The notes under the pieces: generated by a model
Told to the model about the DNA's origin: nothing
Database searches by the model: none
Seen by the model: the letters and a program-made list of their open reading frames with translations, nothing else
Shown here: positions 41,184-51,103 of the stretch, piece after piece
Position numbering within the stretch: the stretch's first letter is position 1
Layout of the letters: each line of letters starts with the position of its first letter
Position numbers and translations under genes: made by a program
From: an uncultured Bacillaceae bacterium
GTDB taxonomy: Bacteria; Bacillota; Bacilli; Bacillales; Caldibacillaceae
NCBI GenBank assembly: GCA_937934645.1
Contig: CALGYZ010000065.1
Coordinates: 62,001 to 126,000, forward strand
Length of the DNA stretch: 64,000 bases
Direction: 5' to 3'

Positions 41184-43841
41184 TTACAGTACTCTTATCA
41201 TTGCTTTATAGATTTCATTGAAAATAACCGGCAAGAGGGAAACCCCGATAATAAATGTCCAATCTTGCAAATTCAACATGCAAATTCCAAATACATTCCG
41301 GAAAAACGGAATATATACGAGCATCGCCTGGATGATGATTCCGGCAATAATGGCTCCGATTAACAGCTTGTTGGAAAATAATCCTTGAAAAACGGATTTC
41401 GTCCGGCTTCTTAAATTTAAAGAATGGAAAAGCTGGGAGATCGCAATGGTCATAAATGCCATGGTTTGGGCATGGATCAAGGCCTCACCGGATATATTGG
41501 CAAAATCAATTGTGAAAATTGAGCCGGCTCCTGTGTAATAACGTAAGCCTTCAATGAAAGCGAACAGTGTAATGAAACCGATCAGCATACCATTGAGGAT
41601 TGTATACGTTCCGTTTCCACGGGAAAAAAAGCTTTCTTTCGGATTCCGGGGCGGATCTTTCATTACATCTGGATCATCGGGATCCATACCAAGAGCAATA
41701 GCCGGAAATGAGTCGGTAATTAAGTTTACCCATAAAATTTGTACAGCAGTGAGGGGGGCAGGCCAACCCAACAATATTCCAAGGAACAGTGCCGTAATTT
41801 CCCCTAAATTACAGGAAAGTAAAAAAAGGATTGATTTGCGGATATTTTGGAATATATTTCTCCCTTTTTCAACAGCAGTAACAATGGTAGCAAAGTTGTC
41901 ATCCGTTAAGATAATGTCACTGGCTCCTTTAGCCACATCGGTACCGGTAATCCCCATTGCTACGCCGACATCAGCCTGTTTTAGTGAAGGGGCATCATTC
42001 ACACCGTCACCGGTCATAGAGACAATGTATCCGTTTTTCTTCAGAGCTCGGACGATCCGCACTTTATGTTCCGGGGAAACACGGGCGAAAACTTTTATTT
42101 CCTTTACTTTTTCCTGCAGTTCCAGATCCGTCATGTCATTTAATTGTTGACCGGTCATCGTTTCTTTGATATTCGCAGCGATCCCGAGCTCCTTGGCAAT
42201 GGCAAGGGCTGTTTGCTGATGATCTCCCGTGATCATGATTGTACGGATTCCCGCTAGTTTACATTGATTAACGGAATGTTTTGCTTCTTCCCGCGGCGGG
42301 TCGATCATCCCTGTCATGCCGAGAAATGTTAATTGTTCCTCCAGGTTTTTACCGGTTACATCTCCAGGCGGCCATTCCCGTTTTGCGACTGCCAAAACCC
42401 GCAAGGCATTGTCGCTCATCCGTTCTGCCGCGTCCTGGATGGCTTTTTTATCATTTTCCGTAATCGGACGTACTTTTCCGTTTTCATAAATCGCAGTTGT
42501 CCGCGGTAGCAGGCTTTCTAGGGCTCCCTTCGTAAAAGCAATGGTTTTTCTATTTTGATGGACGGTTGTCATCATTTTCCGATCTGAATCAAAGGGCAGC
42601 TCAAAAATCCGTTTGTATTGCTTTTCTAGCTGTTCTTTCTTCATTTGCAACTTCATTCCGAGGGAAACAAGCGCAATTTCCGTCGGGTCACCCGTAGCAT
42701 CTCCGTTATTTGAAATGACTGCATTGTTACAAAGCACCATACCTTTAACAAATTCGCTGACTACCGGATTATTGATATCGAGGGAAAGGGCATCTTTATA
42801 TTCCCCGTCGACATATACCCTGGTTACGGTCATTTTATTTTGGGTAAGTGTTCCTGTTTTATCGGAACAAATAACACTGACCGAACCTAATGTTTCAACA
42901 GCGGGCAGTTTCCGGACGATAGCATTATGTTTGATCATTTTCTGCACACCGAGGGCAAGGACGATGGTGACGATGGCAACCAGGCCTTCAGGAATTGCAG
43001 CAACAGCCAGGCTGATTGCGATGAGGAACATTTCAAGAATATCCCGTCCCTGGAAGTAACCAATGAAAAACATAATCACACATACAGTCAGTGCACCGAT
43101 TCCGAGAATTTTACCCAGCTGGTCGAGCTTTTTTTGCAAGGGTGTTGTTTCTTTTTCTTTCGTACCGAGCATTTTGGCAATTTTTCCGATTTCTGAATTC
43201 ATGCCCGTGCTTGTTACAATCCCGGTTCCTCTGCCGTATGTCGACAGTGTCGACATGAACGCTGTGTTTTTCCGGTCGCCCATCGGCACGTCTTCACTGG
43301 TTTCCCAGCCCGCATCTTTTTCCACCGGTACGGATTCTCCCGTCAGTGCAGATTCTTCGACTTGTAGATTGACCGTTTCAATCAAGCGGAGGTCGGCGGG
43401 GATATAGCGGCCGGCTTCAATGAAAACAATGTCTCCGGGAACAATTTTTTCGGATGATATTTCTTTTATTTGGCCGTCCCGTTTTACGACGGCTTTCGGG
43501 GTGGATATCTTTTGTAATTCCTCCAGCGCTTTTTCCGCTTTTGACTCTTGAACAATTCCGATCACCGCATTTAACATGATAACGGAAACAATGATGACCG
43601 CGTCAGTCAATTCTCCGGCGATGACGGAAATCACTGCGGCTGCGATTAAAATCCAAATCAGGATGTTATTAATTTGGCTCCACAGCATTTCCCACACCGA
43701 TGGATTTTCCCCTTCCCGAAAAACATTGGGGCCGTATTTTTTCAAACGTTTTTCCGCTTCTTGTTCCGTAAGCCCCGTTTCAATGTTTGTATCCAATTCT
43801 TTGACACATTCATCCACAGTTTTTCTGTACCACGGTGCCAA
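41184..43841 (-). CDS. P2A-type Ca2+-transporting ATPase
   Basis: An 885-residue SERCA/PMR1-type cation pump. The N-terminal actuator has LTGESVPV near 165; phosphorylation motif CSDKTGTLTQNKM is near 328; the hinge is MTGDGVNDAPSLKQADVG near 613; about ten helices. The ATG is preceded by AAGGGATTG. Relatives in Bacillus (YloB) are linked to calcium and sporulation. It is on its own, with no neighbours on that strand, and extrudes Ca2+ from the cytosol. ABC and dehydrogenase genes nearby are unrelated. Confidence 0.9.
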   Translation of the reverse strand: MAPWYRKTVDECVKELDTNIETGLTEQEAEKRLKKYGPNVFREGENPSVWEMLWSQINNILIWILIAAAVISVIAGELTDAVIIVSVIMLNAVIGIVQESKAEKALEELQKISTPKAVVKRDGQIKEISSEKIVPGDIVFIEAGRYIPADLRLIETVNLQVEESALTGESVPVEKDAGWETSEDVPMGDRKNTAFMSTLSTYGRGTGIVTSTGMNSEIGKIAKMLGTKEKETTPLQKKLDQLGKILGIGALTVCVIMFFIGYFQGRDILEMFLIAISLAVAAIPEGLVAIVTIVLALGVQKMIKHNAIVRKLPAVETLGSVSVICSDKTGTLTQNKMTVTRVYVDGEYKDALSLDINNPVVSEFVKGMVLCNNAVISNNGDATGDPTEIALVSLGMKLQMKKEQLEKQYKRIFELPFDSDRKMMTTVHQNRKTIAFTKGALESLLPRTTAIYENGKVRPITENDKKAIQDAAERMSDNALRVLAVAKREWPPGDVTGKNLEEQLTFLGMTGMIDPPREEAKHSVNQCKLAGIRTIMITGDHQQTALAIAKELGIAANIKETMTGQQLNDMTDLELQEKVKEIKVFARVSPEHKVRIVRALKKNGYIVSMTGDGVNDAPSLKQADVGVAMGITGTDVAKGASDIILTDDNFATIVTAVEKGRNIFQNIRKSILFLLSCNLGEITALFLGILLGWPAPLTAVQILWVNLITDSFPAIALGMDPDDPDVMKDPPRNPKESFFSRGNGTYTILNGMLIGFITLFAFIEGLRYYTGAGSIFTIDFANISGEALIHAQTMAFMTIAISQLFHSLNLRSRTKSVFQGLFSNKLLIGAIIAGIIIQAMLVYIPFFRNVFGICMLNLQDWTFIIGVSLLPVIFNEIYKAMIRVL

Positions 43842-44054
43842 TAAACAATCCCTTCTTTCATTTGTAAAAATTTAACATTCTACATCATTATTATTTCACA
43901 AGTTATTTTGGCATACGGTTTGAATCACGTATTTGTAAGGAAACATTCATTTTTTTCAAAAGCCGCTTTCACCCATGTATGTAATATGAAATTTTCAATC
44001 AAAAATTGACGGAAAAGTGATAAAATAATGGAAATAAAAAAGGAGGCAATGTTG

Positions 44055-44981
44055 ATGGAGATTAAAAATGTTACCATTATTGGACTTGGAGCGTTGGGGA
44101 TTTTATATGCAAACCATTTAACGAAATATTTGCCGAAAGCAAATGTCCGGATCGTGGCTGACAGGGAAAGAATAGCAAGATATCAGAGGGAAGGGGTATA
44201 TTGTAACGGTAAGCGTTGCGACTTTTATTATATACCAAGTGATGAACCGTGTGAGCCTGCGGATCTTCTGCTATTTACGGTGAAAATTCACGGTTTAAAA
44301 GATGCGATCAGGGCCGTCAGAAACCATGTCGGGAAAAATACCATTATACTTTCCGCATTGAACGGAATTACGAGCGAGAAAATTATTGCTGACGCATACG
44401 GAAAGGACAGGGTGTTATTATGCGTGGCACAGGGAATGGATGCGGTAAAAACTGGAAACCAATTAACCTATGAAAATATGGGCAAGCTGGTGTTCGGGGA
44501 TGAAACACCGGGGATTATTTCCCGGAAATCGAAAGCCGTAGCGGAGTTTTTTGAAAAAGTCAAAATGCCGTACGAGATCGATACAAATATGAAAAAACGT
44601 CTCTGGGGGAAATTTATGTTAAATGTCGGCGTGAACCAGGTGGTTGCAGTTTACCAAGGCAATTATGGACTGATTCATAAGGATGGACCGGCAAGGCAGC
44701 TGATGATTGATGCAATGAAGGAAGTTATTACATTGTCGGAAAAAGAGGGGGTATATTTAACGGAAGAAGATTTGTATTATTGGCTTAGTGTCCTGGATCG
44801 TTTAAGCCCGCGGGGAAAACCGTCGATGGCCCAGGATATCGAAGCAAAGCGGTTTACCGAAGTTGATTTGTTTGCAGGCACGGTTATTGAACTCGGGAAA
44901 AAACATAATGTTCCAACACCGGTGAACGACCGATTGTATGCACAGATAAAACAAATGGAAAAAAACTTTCCGGCCAACTAA
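44055..44981 (+). CDS. 2-dehydropantoate 2-reductase family protein
   Basis: A 308-residue NADPH-dependent ketopantoate reductase fold (PanE/ApbA family). The N-terminal GLGALG at about 9-14 binds NADPH. The catalytic region has KRLWGKFMLNVGVNQV near 180-195 with Lys and Asn in the expected places. ATG 44055 is eight bases from AGGAGG; three upstream starts are too close. No panB or panC adjoins it, so it may be a paralogue with another substrate. Medium confidence in the exact role. Confidence 0.8.
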   Translation: MEIKNVTIIGLGALGILYANHLTKYLPKANVRIVADRERIARYQREGVYCNGKRCDFYYIPSDEPCEPADLLLFTVKIHGLKDAIRAVRNHVGKNTIILSALNGITSEKIIADAYGKDRVLLCVAQGMDAVKTGNQLTYENMGKLVFGDETPGIISRKSKAVAEFFEKVKMPYEIDTNMKKRLWGKFMLNVGVNQVVAVYQGNYGLIHKDGPARQLMIDAMKEVITLSEKEGVYLTEEDLYYWLSVLDRLSPRGKPSMAQDIEAKRFTEVDLFAGTVIELGKKHNVPTPVNDRLYAQIKQMEKNFPAN

Positions 44982-45195
44982 CCACAGGCATTTAAGAATT
45001 AATATAAAAATTACTATTGCGTGAAAGGGATAATTGTGTTATAAATATACATATAATTTAATAAATATACGTTAAACAGAACGGAAAGTGAGACCGATGT
45101 GAGATGAGACGGTGATAGAACCTGAAATAAATGTACGTTAAAATAAAAAATAACATTATTACTATATTAATAAACTAAAACTGGAGGACGAACGG

Positions 45196-45978
45196 ATGAA
45201 AAAATTGATAAAAACTTTCATTATACTTTTAACGGCTGTTTTCGTATTCAGTGCGTGCGGACAGGCTGATGAATCTGATCATGCTTTATCCAAAGACAAA
45301 AAAGTGTTAAAAATGGGAACATCAGCGGACTTTCCGCCTTTTGAATCCCGTGATCCGGAAGGGAATTTTGAAGGATTTGATATTGAATTGGCACAAATGA
45401 TTGCCGATGAACTTGGATATGAATTAGAAATCCAGGATATGAGCTTTGACGGTCTGATCGGTGCATTGCAGTCCGGCCGTGTCGATATGGTTCTTGCCGG
45501 TATGAGCGCTACTGAAGAGAGAAGAAAAAATGTGGACTTTTCCATTGACTATCACCGCTCCGGGGAAATGTTCCTGTCAAAACCGGACAGAAAGCTTGAA
45601 GGTATCGAATCACTGGAAGGAAAAACAGTCGCAGTACAGCTTGGAACGATTCAGGAAGAAGGAGCGGATCAATTAAGCAAAGAGTATAACTTTGAAGTGA
45701 AAAAGGTGGACAATGCGGGTCTTCTCCTTCAAGAATTGTTATCAAACCGTGTGGATGCCATTTATATGGATAAACAAGTAGCCGTAAAATATATTGAAGA
45801 ACACGGGCTGTTCGGATTCGACGATCCGACGACAAGTTCCCCGGGAATGGCGATTGCTTTCCCTAAAGGCAGTGATCTTGTAGACGACGTAAACAAAGTA
45901 TTGGAAAAACTTGAAGAAAGCGGAAAATTGCAGGAGTTAAAAGATAAGTGGGAACTGGATGAAGTAGTTGTTGAATAA
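45196..45978 (+). CDS. artP: Amino-acid ABC transporter substrate-binding lipoprotein
   Basis: A 260-residue lipoprotein with Cys21 in FSAC and a type-3 solute-binding domain: LKMGTSADFPPFE, GFDIELAQMIADELG, DGLIGALQSGRVDMVLAGMSATEER and IYMDKQVAVKYI. The sequence resembles ArtP/ArtJ-type arginine or lysine binders in Bacillaceae. The operon is transcribed from a promoter in 44982-45190, where TACGTTAAA occurs twice, at 45068 and 45134. The intercistronic hairpin downstream suggests excess synthesis of this component. Confidence 0.85.
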   Translation: MKKLIKTFIILLTAVFVFSACGQADESDHALSKDKKVLKMGTSADFPPFESRDPEGNFEGFDIELAQMIADELGYELEIQDMSFDGLIGALQSGRVDMVLAGMSATEERRKNVDFSIDYHRSGEMFLSKPDRKLEGIESLEGKTVAVQLGTIQEEGADQLSKEYNFEVKKVDNAGLLLQELLSNRVDAIYMDKQVAVKYIEEHGLFGFDDPTTSSPGMAIAFPKGSDLVDDVNKVLEKLEESGKLQELKDKWELDEVVVE

Positions 45979-46008
45979 AAAAATGAAGCGGTAGAAAATC
46001 TGCCGGAT

Positions 46009-46058
46009 AATCGGTGGTATACGGCCGTTTATGAGGCTTTGCCACCGATTCTCTTTTT
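46009..46058 (+). terminator. Intercistronic hairpin after the binding-protein gene
   Basis: AATCGGTGG at 46009-46017 pairs with CCACCGATT at 46042-46050, followed by CTCTTTTTG. It is a likely partial terminator between binding protein and permease. Confidence 0.65.
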
Positions 46059-46092
46059 GTGTACGAAAAGCATTAGAAAGAGGTGTACTTTT

Positions 46093-46752
46093 GTGAATTT
46101 AGATTTCAGCCAAATTGTTCCCTATATTCCTTTTATGTTGCAGGGAATATGGGTTACGATAAAGTTTGTTTTTGTGTCGATTTTGATCGGTCTCATATTG
46201 GGGACGATTTTGGCCTTGTTTAAAATCACCAACAATCCGGTATTAAAGGGTTTTGCCAATGCATATACTTCCATATTCCGCGGCACTCCGTTAATTTTAC
46301 AATTGATGATTATTTATTATGCCACACCCCAATTAATAGGCTATGATATCCCGACATTTTTATCGGCGATTCTGGCGTTCGGTCTGAATTCCGGTGCATA
46401 TGTATCTGAAATTATCCGGGCGGGAATTCTGGCTGTTGACAAAGGACAGGTTGAGGCGGCGGAAGCGTTAGGTATTCCGTATCGGACCATGATGATCCAT
46501 ATTATATTGCCGCAGGCGGTAAAAAATATCTTACCGGCTTTGATGAACGAATTTATTACATTAACAAAAGAATCCGCTATCGTTTCCACCATCGGCTATT
46601 TAGATTTGATGCGCCGGGCGCAAATTGTCGGTGCGGATATATACCGGAATTTTGAACCGCTATTGTTTGCCGGTGTCATTTATTGGGTCATGGTATTTAT
46701 TTTGACGAAACTTGGAAGTGCCCTGGAACGGAGGTTAAGAGCAAGTGATTAA
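46093..46752 (+). CDS. artQ: Amino-acid ABC transporter permease
   Basis: A 219-residue HisM/ArtQ-type permease with five helices. The EAA loop is GQVEAAEALGIPYRTMMIHI near 120-140, and RGTPLILQLMIIYY is typical. GTG 46093 follows AGAGGTG; TTG 46091 is an alternative out of frame. Its stop overlaps the ATPase start (GTG 46745) by eight bases, so the two are translationally coupled. Confidence 0.87.
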   Translation: MNLDFSQIVPYIPFMLQGIWVTIKFVFVSILIGLILGTILALFKITNNPVLKGFANAYTSIFRGTPLILQLMIIYYATPQLIGYDIPTFLSAILAFGLNSGAYVSEIIRAGILAVDKGQVEAAEALGIPYRTMMIHIILPQAVKNILPALMNEFITLTKESAIVSTIGYLDLMRRAQIVGADIYRNFEPLLFAGVIYWVMVFILTKLGSALERRLRASD

Positions 46753-47467
46753 AACAGAAAATTTAACAAAGTCGTTCGGAAAGAATATGGTGTTAAAGAA
46801 TATCAACGTTACGATAAACAAAGGGGAAGTCGTGGCTGTGATCGGCCCGTCCGGTTCGGGAAAATCAACATTTTTGCGTTGTTTAAATCTTTTGGAAAAA
46901 CCGACTTCGGGAAAAGTTTATATAAACGGCCGGGAAATTACGGACGGAAGAGTGAATATTATGGAAGTCCGCAAGCAGATCGGTATGGTGTTCCAGCAAT
47001 TTAACCTGTTTCCGCATATGACCGTTCTGGAAAATGTAACGTTTGCGCCGCAAAAGGTGAACAAGGTACCGGCGGAGGAGGCGAAAAAGGTTGCCAAAGA
47101 ATTGCTGGCAAAAGTCGGTTTGACCGATAAAGAGAATGCTTATCCAAGTCAGTTATCCGGCGGCCAGAAACAACGGGTGGCCATTGCCCGGGCGCTGGCC
47201 ATGAAACCGGAAATCATGCTTTTTGACGAACCGACTTCCGCTCTGGATCCGGAAATGGTCAAGGAAGTTTTGGACGTTGTGAAAGATTTGGCCGAAACCG
47301 GAATGACCATGGTGATCGTAACCCATGAAATGAATTTTGCAAAAGAAGTGGCGGACCGCATTTTGTTTATCGACGGCGGCATTATTGTGGAAGATGCCGA
47401 ACCGGAAAAGTTTTTTAGTGCACCGGAAAGTGAGCGGGCGAAAGACTTTTTATCGAAAATATTATAA
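46745..47467 (+). CDS. artM: Amino-acid ABC transporter ATPase
   Basis: A 240-residue ATPase of the GlnQ/ArtM group. Walker A GPSGSGKST at 33-41, signature LSGGQKQR at about 137-144, Walker B LFDEPTSALDPE at about 159-170, H-loop in VTHEMNFA. It starts at GTG 46745 within the last codons of the permease gene. It closes the operon, with a terminator 10 bases later. Confidence 0.9.
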   Translation: MIKTENLTKSFGKNMVLKNINVTINKGEVVAVIGPSGSGKSTFLRCLNLLEKPTSGKVYINGREITDGRVNIMEVRKQIGMVFQQFNLFPHMTVLENVTFAPQKVNKVPAEEAKKVAKELLAKVGLTDKENAYPSQLSGGQKQRVAIARALAMKPEIMLFDEPTSALDPEMVKEVLDVVKDLAETGMTMVIVTHEMNFAKEVADRILFIDGGIIVEDAEPEKFFSAPESERAKDFLSKIL

Positions 47468-47475
47468 GAAAAATC

Positions 47476-47506
47476 AAAACTGTCCCGTTTTCGGGTCAGT
47501 TTTTTG
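47476..47506 (+). terminator. Terminator of the art-type operon
   Basis: AAAACTG-CCCG and CGGG-CAGTTTT pair with one mismatch and a TTTT loop, followed by TTTTG. Confidence 0.7.
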
Positions 47507-47569
47507 CATACCATGGACACTTTTATGTGTTTTACCAGCGGAAAAGTAGCAGATAGGTAAGTGAATAAG

Positions 47570-47599
47570 AAAGGAGCCGGCTAAAAAGCCGGCTCCTTT
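47570..47599. terminator. Terminator between art operon and pflA
   Basis: AAAGGAGCCGGC/GCCGGCTCCTTT is a perfect 12-bp stem with a six-base loop. On the minus strand it is followed by CTTATT and serves pflA. Confidence 0.8.
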
Positions 47600-47652
47600 G
47601 GGGAAGGGGAAATAAAATCTATATTAATAGGGGGATACCAAATTTATGTTAT

Positions 47653-48408
47653 TCAGGCGTAAACAAGATTGGCATTGATACTTGCATTTAAAATATTTCG
47701 GGCATATTCAACCCTCTCAGGGGAGGGGGATTCTACATCTGTCAATTTATAATCAAGGCCGAGTTTTTCCCATTTATATACACCCATTTTATGGTAGGGA
47801 AGAACTTCAATTTTTTGTACATTATTTAATGTTTTTATAAAATCACCAAGACGGTGAAGGTCTTCATCAAAATCGGTCAAAGCCGGTACTAAAACATGAC
47901 GGATCCATACCGGAACCTGTTTTTCGGATAAATACCGTGCGAAATCGAGAATATGTTCATTTGTCATTCCGGTAATCATTTTATGTTTTTCAGGATCAAT
48001 ATGTTTTAAATCAAGCAAAATTAAATCGGTATATGTTAACAATTCATCCAGCTTGACCAAAAATTGCGGACGACGGGAGAAAGGAGCCCCGGAGGTATCG
48101 ATCGTCGTATGAATACCATGTTTTTTGCACTCTTTGAAAAGATCTAATAAAAAATCAAGCTGTAATAACGGTTCTCCGCCGCTGACGGTGATTCCCCCGC
48201 CGCTCGCATCAAAAAACGGTTTGTAATCGAGCAGCTCATTAACAATCTCTTGTACTTTCTTTTCATTTCCATCCTTCATTTTCCAGGTGTCCGGATTATG
48301 GCAATATAAACATCTTAACGGACAACCCTGTGTAAAAACAACATAACGTAAGCCGGGGCCGTCAACGGCACCAAATGTTTCAACAGAATGTATCCGACCT
48401 GTTCCCAT
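47653..48408 (-). CDS. pflA: Pyruvate formate-lyase activating enzyme
   Basis: A 251-residue radical-SAM glycyl-radical activase. Cys29, Cys33 and Cys36 form the CxxxCxxC cluster motif in GCPLRCLYCHNPD; GGGITVSGGEPLLQ follows. It creates the glycyl radical on PflB. The gene follows pflB in the same direction with about 100 bases between and a good ribosome site (AAGGAGG). It works only without oxygen. Confidence 0.94.
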   Translation of the reverse strand: MGTGRIHSVETFGAVDGPGLRYVVFTQGCPLRCLYCHNPDTWKMKDGNEKKVQEIVNELLDYKPFFDASGGGITVSGGEPLLQLDFLLDLFKECKKHGIHTTIDTSGAPFSRRPQFLVKLDELLTYTDLILLDLKHIDPEKHKMITGMTNEHILDFARYLSEKQVPVWIRHVLVPALTDFDEDLHRLGDFIKTLNNVQKIEVLPYHKMGVYKWEKLGLDYKLTDVESPSPERVEYARNILNASINANLVYA

Positions 48409-48509
48409 TTTTTATCCTCCTTGTTTTTGAAAGGAGGAGGGATGACCAGCCCCTCTCTCCCCAAAATATGTCCGCTTTTTTACCGTTAGTAAATCAGTTT
48501 TTTTGAGAA

Positions 48510-50738
48510 TTACATTTGTTCGTGGAATGTCCGGTTAATCACGTCAATTTGCTGTTCACGGGTCAGCTTAATGAAGTTCACCGCATATCCGGATACACGG
48601 ATGGTCAATTGTGGGTATTTTTCCGGATGATCCATTGCATCAAGCAACGTATCGCGGTTCAATACGTTAACATTAAGATGGTGTCCGCGCTTGGACATAT
48701 AACCGTCGAGCATACCGACTAAGTTGCTCACCTGGTCCTCATCACTGCGTCCGAGGGCTTTAGGTGTAATCGTAAAGGTATTGGAAATCCCGTCAAGAGC
48801 ATCTTCGTACGGTAACTTGGAAACGGATGTCAAGGAAGCGAGAGCACCTTTTTCATCCCGTCCGTGCATCGGGTTTGCACCCGGGGCAAATGGTTTGCCG
48901 GCTTCACGGCCGTCCGGCGTGTTACCGGTTTTCTTACCGTAAACAACGTTTGATGTAATAGTAAGTACCGATTGCGTTGGAATGGCATTACGGTACGTTT
49001 TATGCTTACGGATTTTTCTCATAACTTCTTTAACAATCCAAACGGCAATTTCGTCAACACGGTTATCGTTGTTACCGTATTTCGGGAAGTCTCCTTCAAT
49101 CTCGTAGTCAACGACAATACCGTCTTCGTCACGGATTGTTTTTACTTTTGCATGTTTAATTGCGCTCAGGGAGTCGGCTGCAACAGACAGACCGGCGATT
49201 CCGCAAGCCATCGTGCGTAAAACGTCACGGTCATGTAAGGCCATCTCGAGACGCTCGTAGCAATACTTGTCATGCATGTAGTGGATTACGTTCAGTGTGT
49301 TTACATACAGTTCGCAGAGCCAGTCAAGCATGACATCGTATTTTTCCATGACTTCATCATAATCGAGATATTCGGAAGTAATTGGTGCGAATTTTGGAGC
49401 AACCTGTTCTTTCGATCTTTCATCCACTCCGCCGTTAATCGCATAAAGCAATGCTTTGGCAACGTTAACGCGGGCTCCGAAGAATTGCATTTGTTTTCCG
49501 ATTTTCATTGCTGATACACAGCAGGCAATACCGTAGTCGTCTCCGTAAATTTCCCGCATCATATCGTCGTTTTCATATTGGATTGCGCTTGTTTTAATGG
49601 ACATTTTTGCCGCATATTTCTTAAAGTTTTCTGGCAGTTTTGTTGACCAGAGGATAGTTAAGTTCGGTTCCGGTGCAGGTCCTAGGTTATCCAGTGTATG
49701 CAGATAACGGAATGAAGTTTTCGTTACCATCGGACGTCCGTCCAGAGCCACTCCGCCAATGGATTCCGTTACCCATGTCGGGTCACCGGAGAATAACTCG
49801 TTGTACTCAGGAGTACGGGCGAATTTAACAAGGCGCAATTTCATAATGAAATGGTCAATCAGTTCTTGTGCTTCTTCCTCCGTAATATCTCCGTTTTGCA
49901 AATCTCTTTCAATATAAATATCTAAAAAGGTGGAGGTACGGCCGAGGCTCATGGCTGCACCATTTTGTTCTTTAATGGCGGCAAGATAAGCAAAATATAA
50001 CCACTGAATGGCTTCTCTTGCGTTTTTTGCCGGTTTTGAAATATCGTAACCGTAAGATAATGCCATTTCTTTTAATTCTTTTAAAGCACGGATTTGTTCG
50101 GTATATTCTTCACGGTCACGGATGACATCGTCTGTCATTGTCCGTCCGCCGATATATTGTTTTTCTTTCTCTTTTTGTTCAATTAAGAAATCCACGCCGT
50201 ATAAAGGTACCCGGCGGTAGTCACCGATAATCCGTCCGCGTCCGTATGCATCCGGAAGTCCGGTAATGACTCCGTTGCGGCGGGCGGCTCTCATTTCCGG
50301 TGTATAAACATCGAATACACCCTGGTTATGGGTTTTTCGCCATTCGGTGAAAATATGTTCAACTTCTTTATCCAACTCATATCCGTATGCTTCCAATGAT
50401 TGTTTTGCCATACGGATTCCGCCAAACGGCATTAAAGCACGTTTAAAAGGTTTATCTGTTTGAAAGCCTACGATTTTTTCAAGATCTTTGTCCAAATATC
50501 CCGGACCGTGGGAAGTGATCGTGGAAACGACTTTCGTGTCCGCGTCAAGGACACCGCCGGCTTCCCGTTCTTTTTTTGATAATTCCATTACCTGGTCCCA
50601 AAGCTTTTTCGTTGCTTCTGTCGGACCGGCCAGGAAGTTTTCGTCCCCGTAATAAGGTGTAAAGTTTTTCAAAATAAAGTCACGAACGTCAACTTCTTCC
50701 TGCCATTTACCAGGCTTAAAACCTTCCCAATGAGTCAT
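48510..50738 (-). CDS. pflB: Formate C-acetyltransferase (pyruvate formate-lyase)
   Basis: A 742-residue glycyl-radical enzyme that cleaves pyruvate and CoA to acetyl-CoA and formate in anaerobic growth. The adjacent active-site cysteines are in IACCVSAM near 403-409. The glycyl-radical segment RVSGYAVNF is near the C-terminus (Gly about 716). Together with pflA it gives mixed-acid fermentation. The ATG follows AGGAGGC. The upstream 365 bases hold AT-rich sites for anaerobic or redox control (see the separate entry). Confidence 0.95.
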   Translation of the reverse strand: MTHWEGFKPGKWQEEVDVRDFILKNFTPYYGDENFLAGPTEATKKLWDQVMELSKKEREAGGVLDADTKVVSTITSHGPGYLDKDLEKIVGFQTDKPFKRALMPFGGIRMAKQSLEAYGYELDKEVEHIFTEWRKTHNQGVFDVYTPEMRAARRNGVITGLPDAYGRGRIIGDYRRVPLYGVDFLIEQKEKEKQYIGGRTMTDDVIRDREEYTEQIRALKELKEMALSYGYDISKPAKNAREAIQWLYFAYLAAIKEQNGAAMSLGRTSTFLDIYIERDLQNGDITEEEAQELIDHFIMKLRLVKFARTPEYNELFSGDPTWVTESIGGVALDGRPMVTKTSFRYLHTLDNLGPAPEPNLTILWSTKLPENFKKYAAKMSIKTSAIQYENDDMMREIYGDDYGIACCVSAMKIGKQMQFFGARVNVAKALLYAINGGVDERSKEQVAPKFAPITSEYLDYDEVMEKYDVMLDWLCELYVNTLNVIHYMHDKYCYERLEMALHDRDVLRTMACGIAGLSVAADSLSAIKHAKVKTIRDEDGIVVDYEIEGDFPKYGNNDNRVDEIAVWIVKEVMRKIRKHKTYRNAIPTQSVLTITSNVVYGKKTGNTPDGREAGKPFAPGANPMHGRDEKGALASLTSVSKLPYEDALDGISNTFTITPKALGRSDEDQVSNLVGMLDGYMSKRGHHLNVNVLNRDTLLDAMDHPEKYPQLTIRVSGYAVNFIKLTREQQIDVINRTFHEQM

Positions 50739-51103
50739 GTAAAAAGCCTCCTACAAGATAGTTTAATTTTGCTCAAAACATCACATATTAAGATAAAAAA
50801 TATAACAGTATGATAACTTTTTTATGTAACAGATTGAGTTTGTTAAAAAGTGATCAATCTTTCTATTCATAGAATAACATGTAAAAAATGCGTTGAGAAG
50901 GCATGTTTTTGACAAAAATGTGATAAATGCACCTTTTTCCTGCTAAACTGTTGAGAAAAACATTAATACAAACAAATGTTTGTATTATATCTGTTACGCC
51001 GTTTAAGTTGATCTGTACTAATATAAAGTTAATATTTTTTGGGCATGTCTCATATACTTGTAAAAGTATTTGACAGGGATTTTGCAGTTAAAGGAGTTGG
51101 ACC
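50739..51103. other. 365-base divergent control region (pflB and the flippase gene)
   Basis: Nothing protein-coding is recognised. TTGTTAAAAAGTGATCAA at 50840-50857 agrees with the Rex operator at about 13 of 18 positions (weak). Near the plus-strand gene, ATATT and CATATACT at about 51030-51057 resemble a sporulation sigma-E-type promoter, also weak. Confidence 0.4.

Noticed and set aside
45060..45145. The repeated TACGTTAAA at 45068 and 45134 as an operator pair
   Set aside because: The units are short, not symmetric, and 66 bases apart in very AT-rich DNA; chance is likely.
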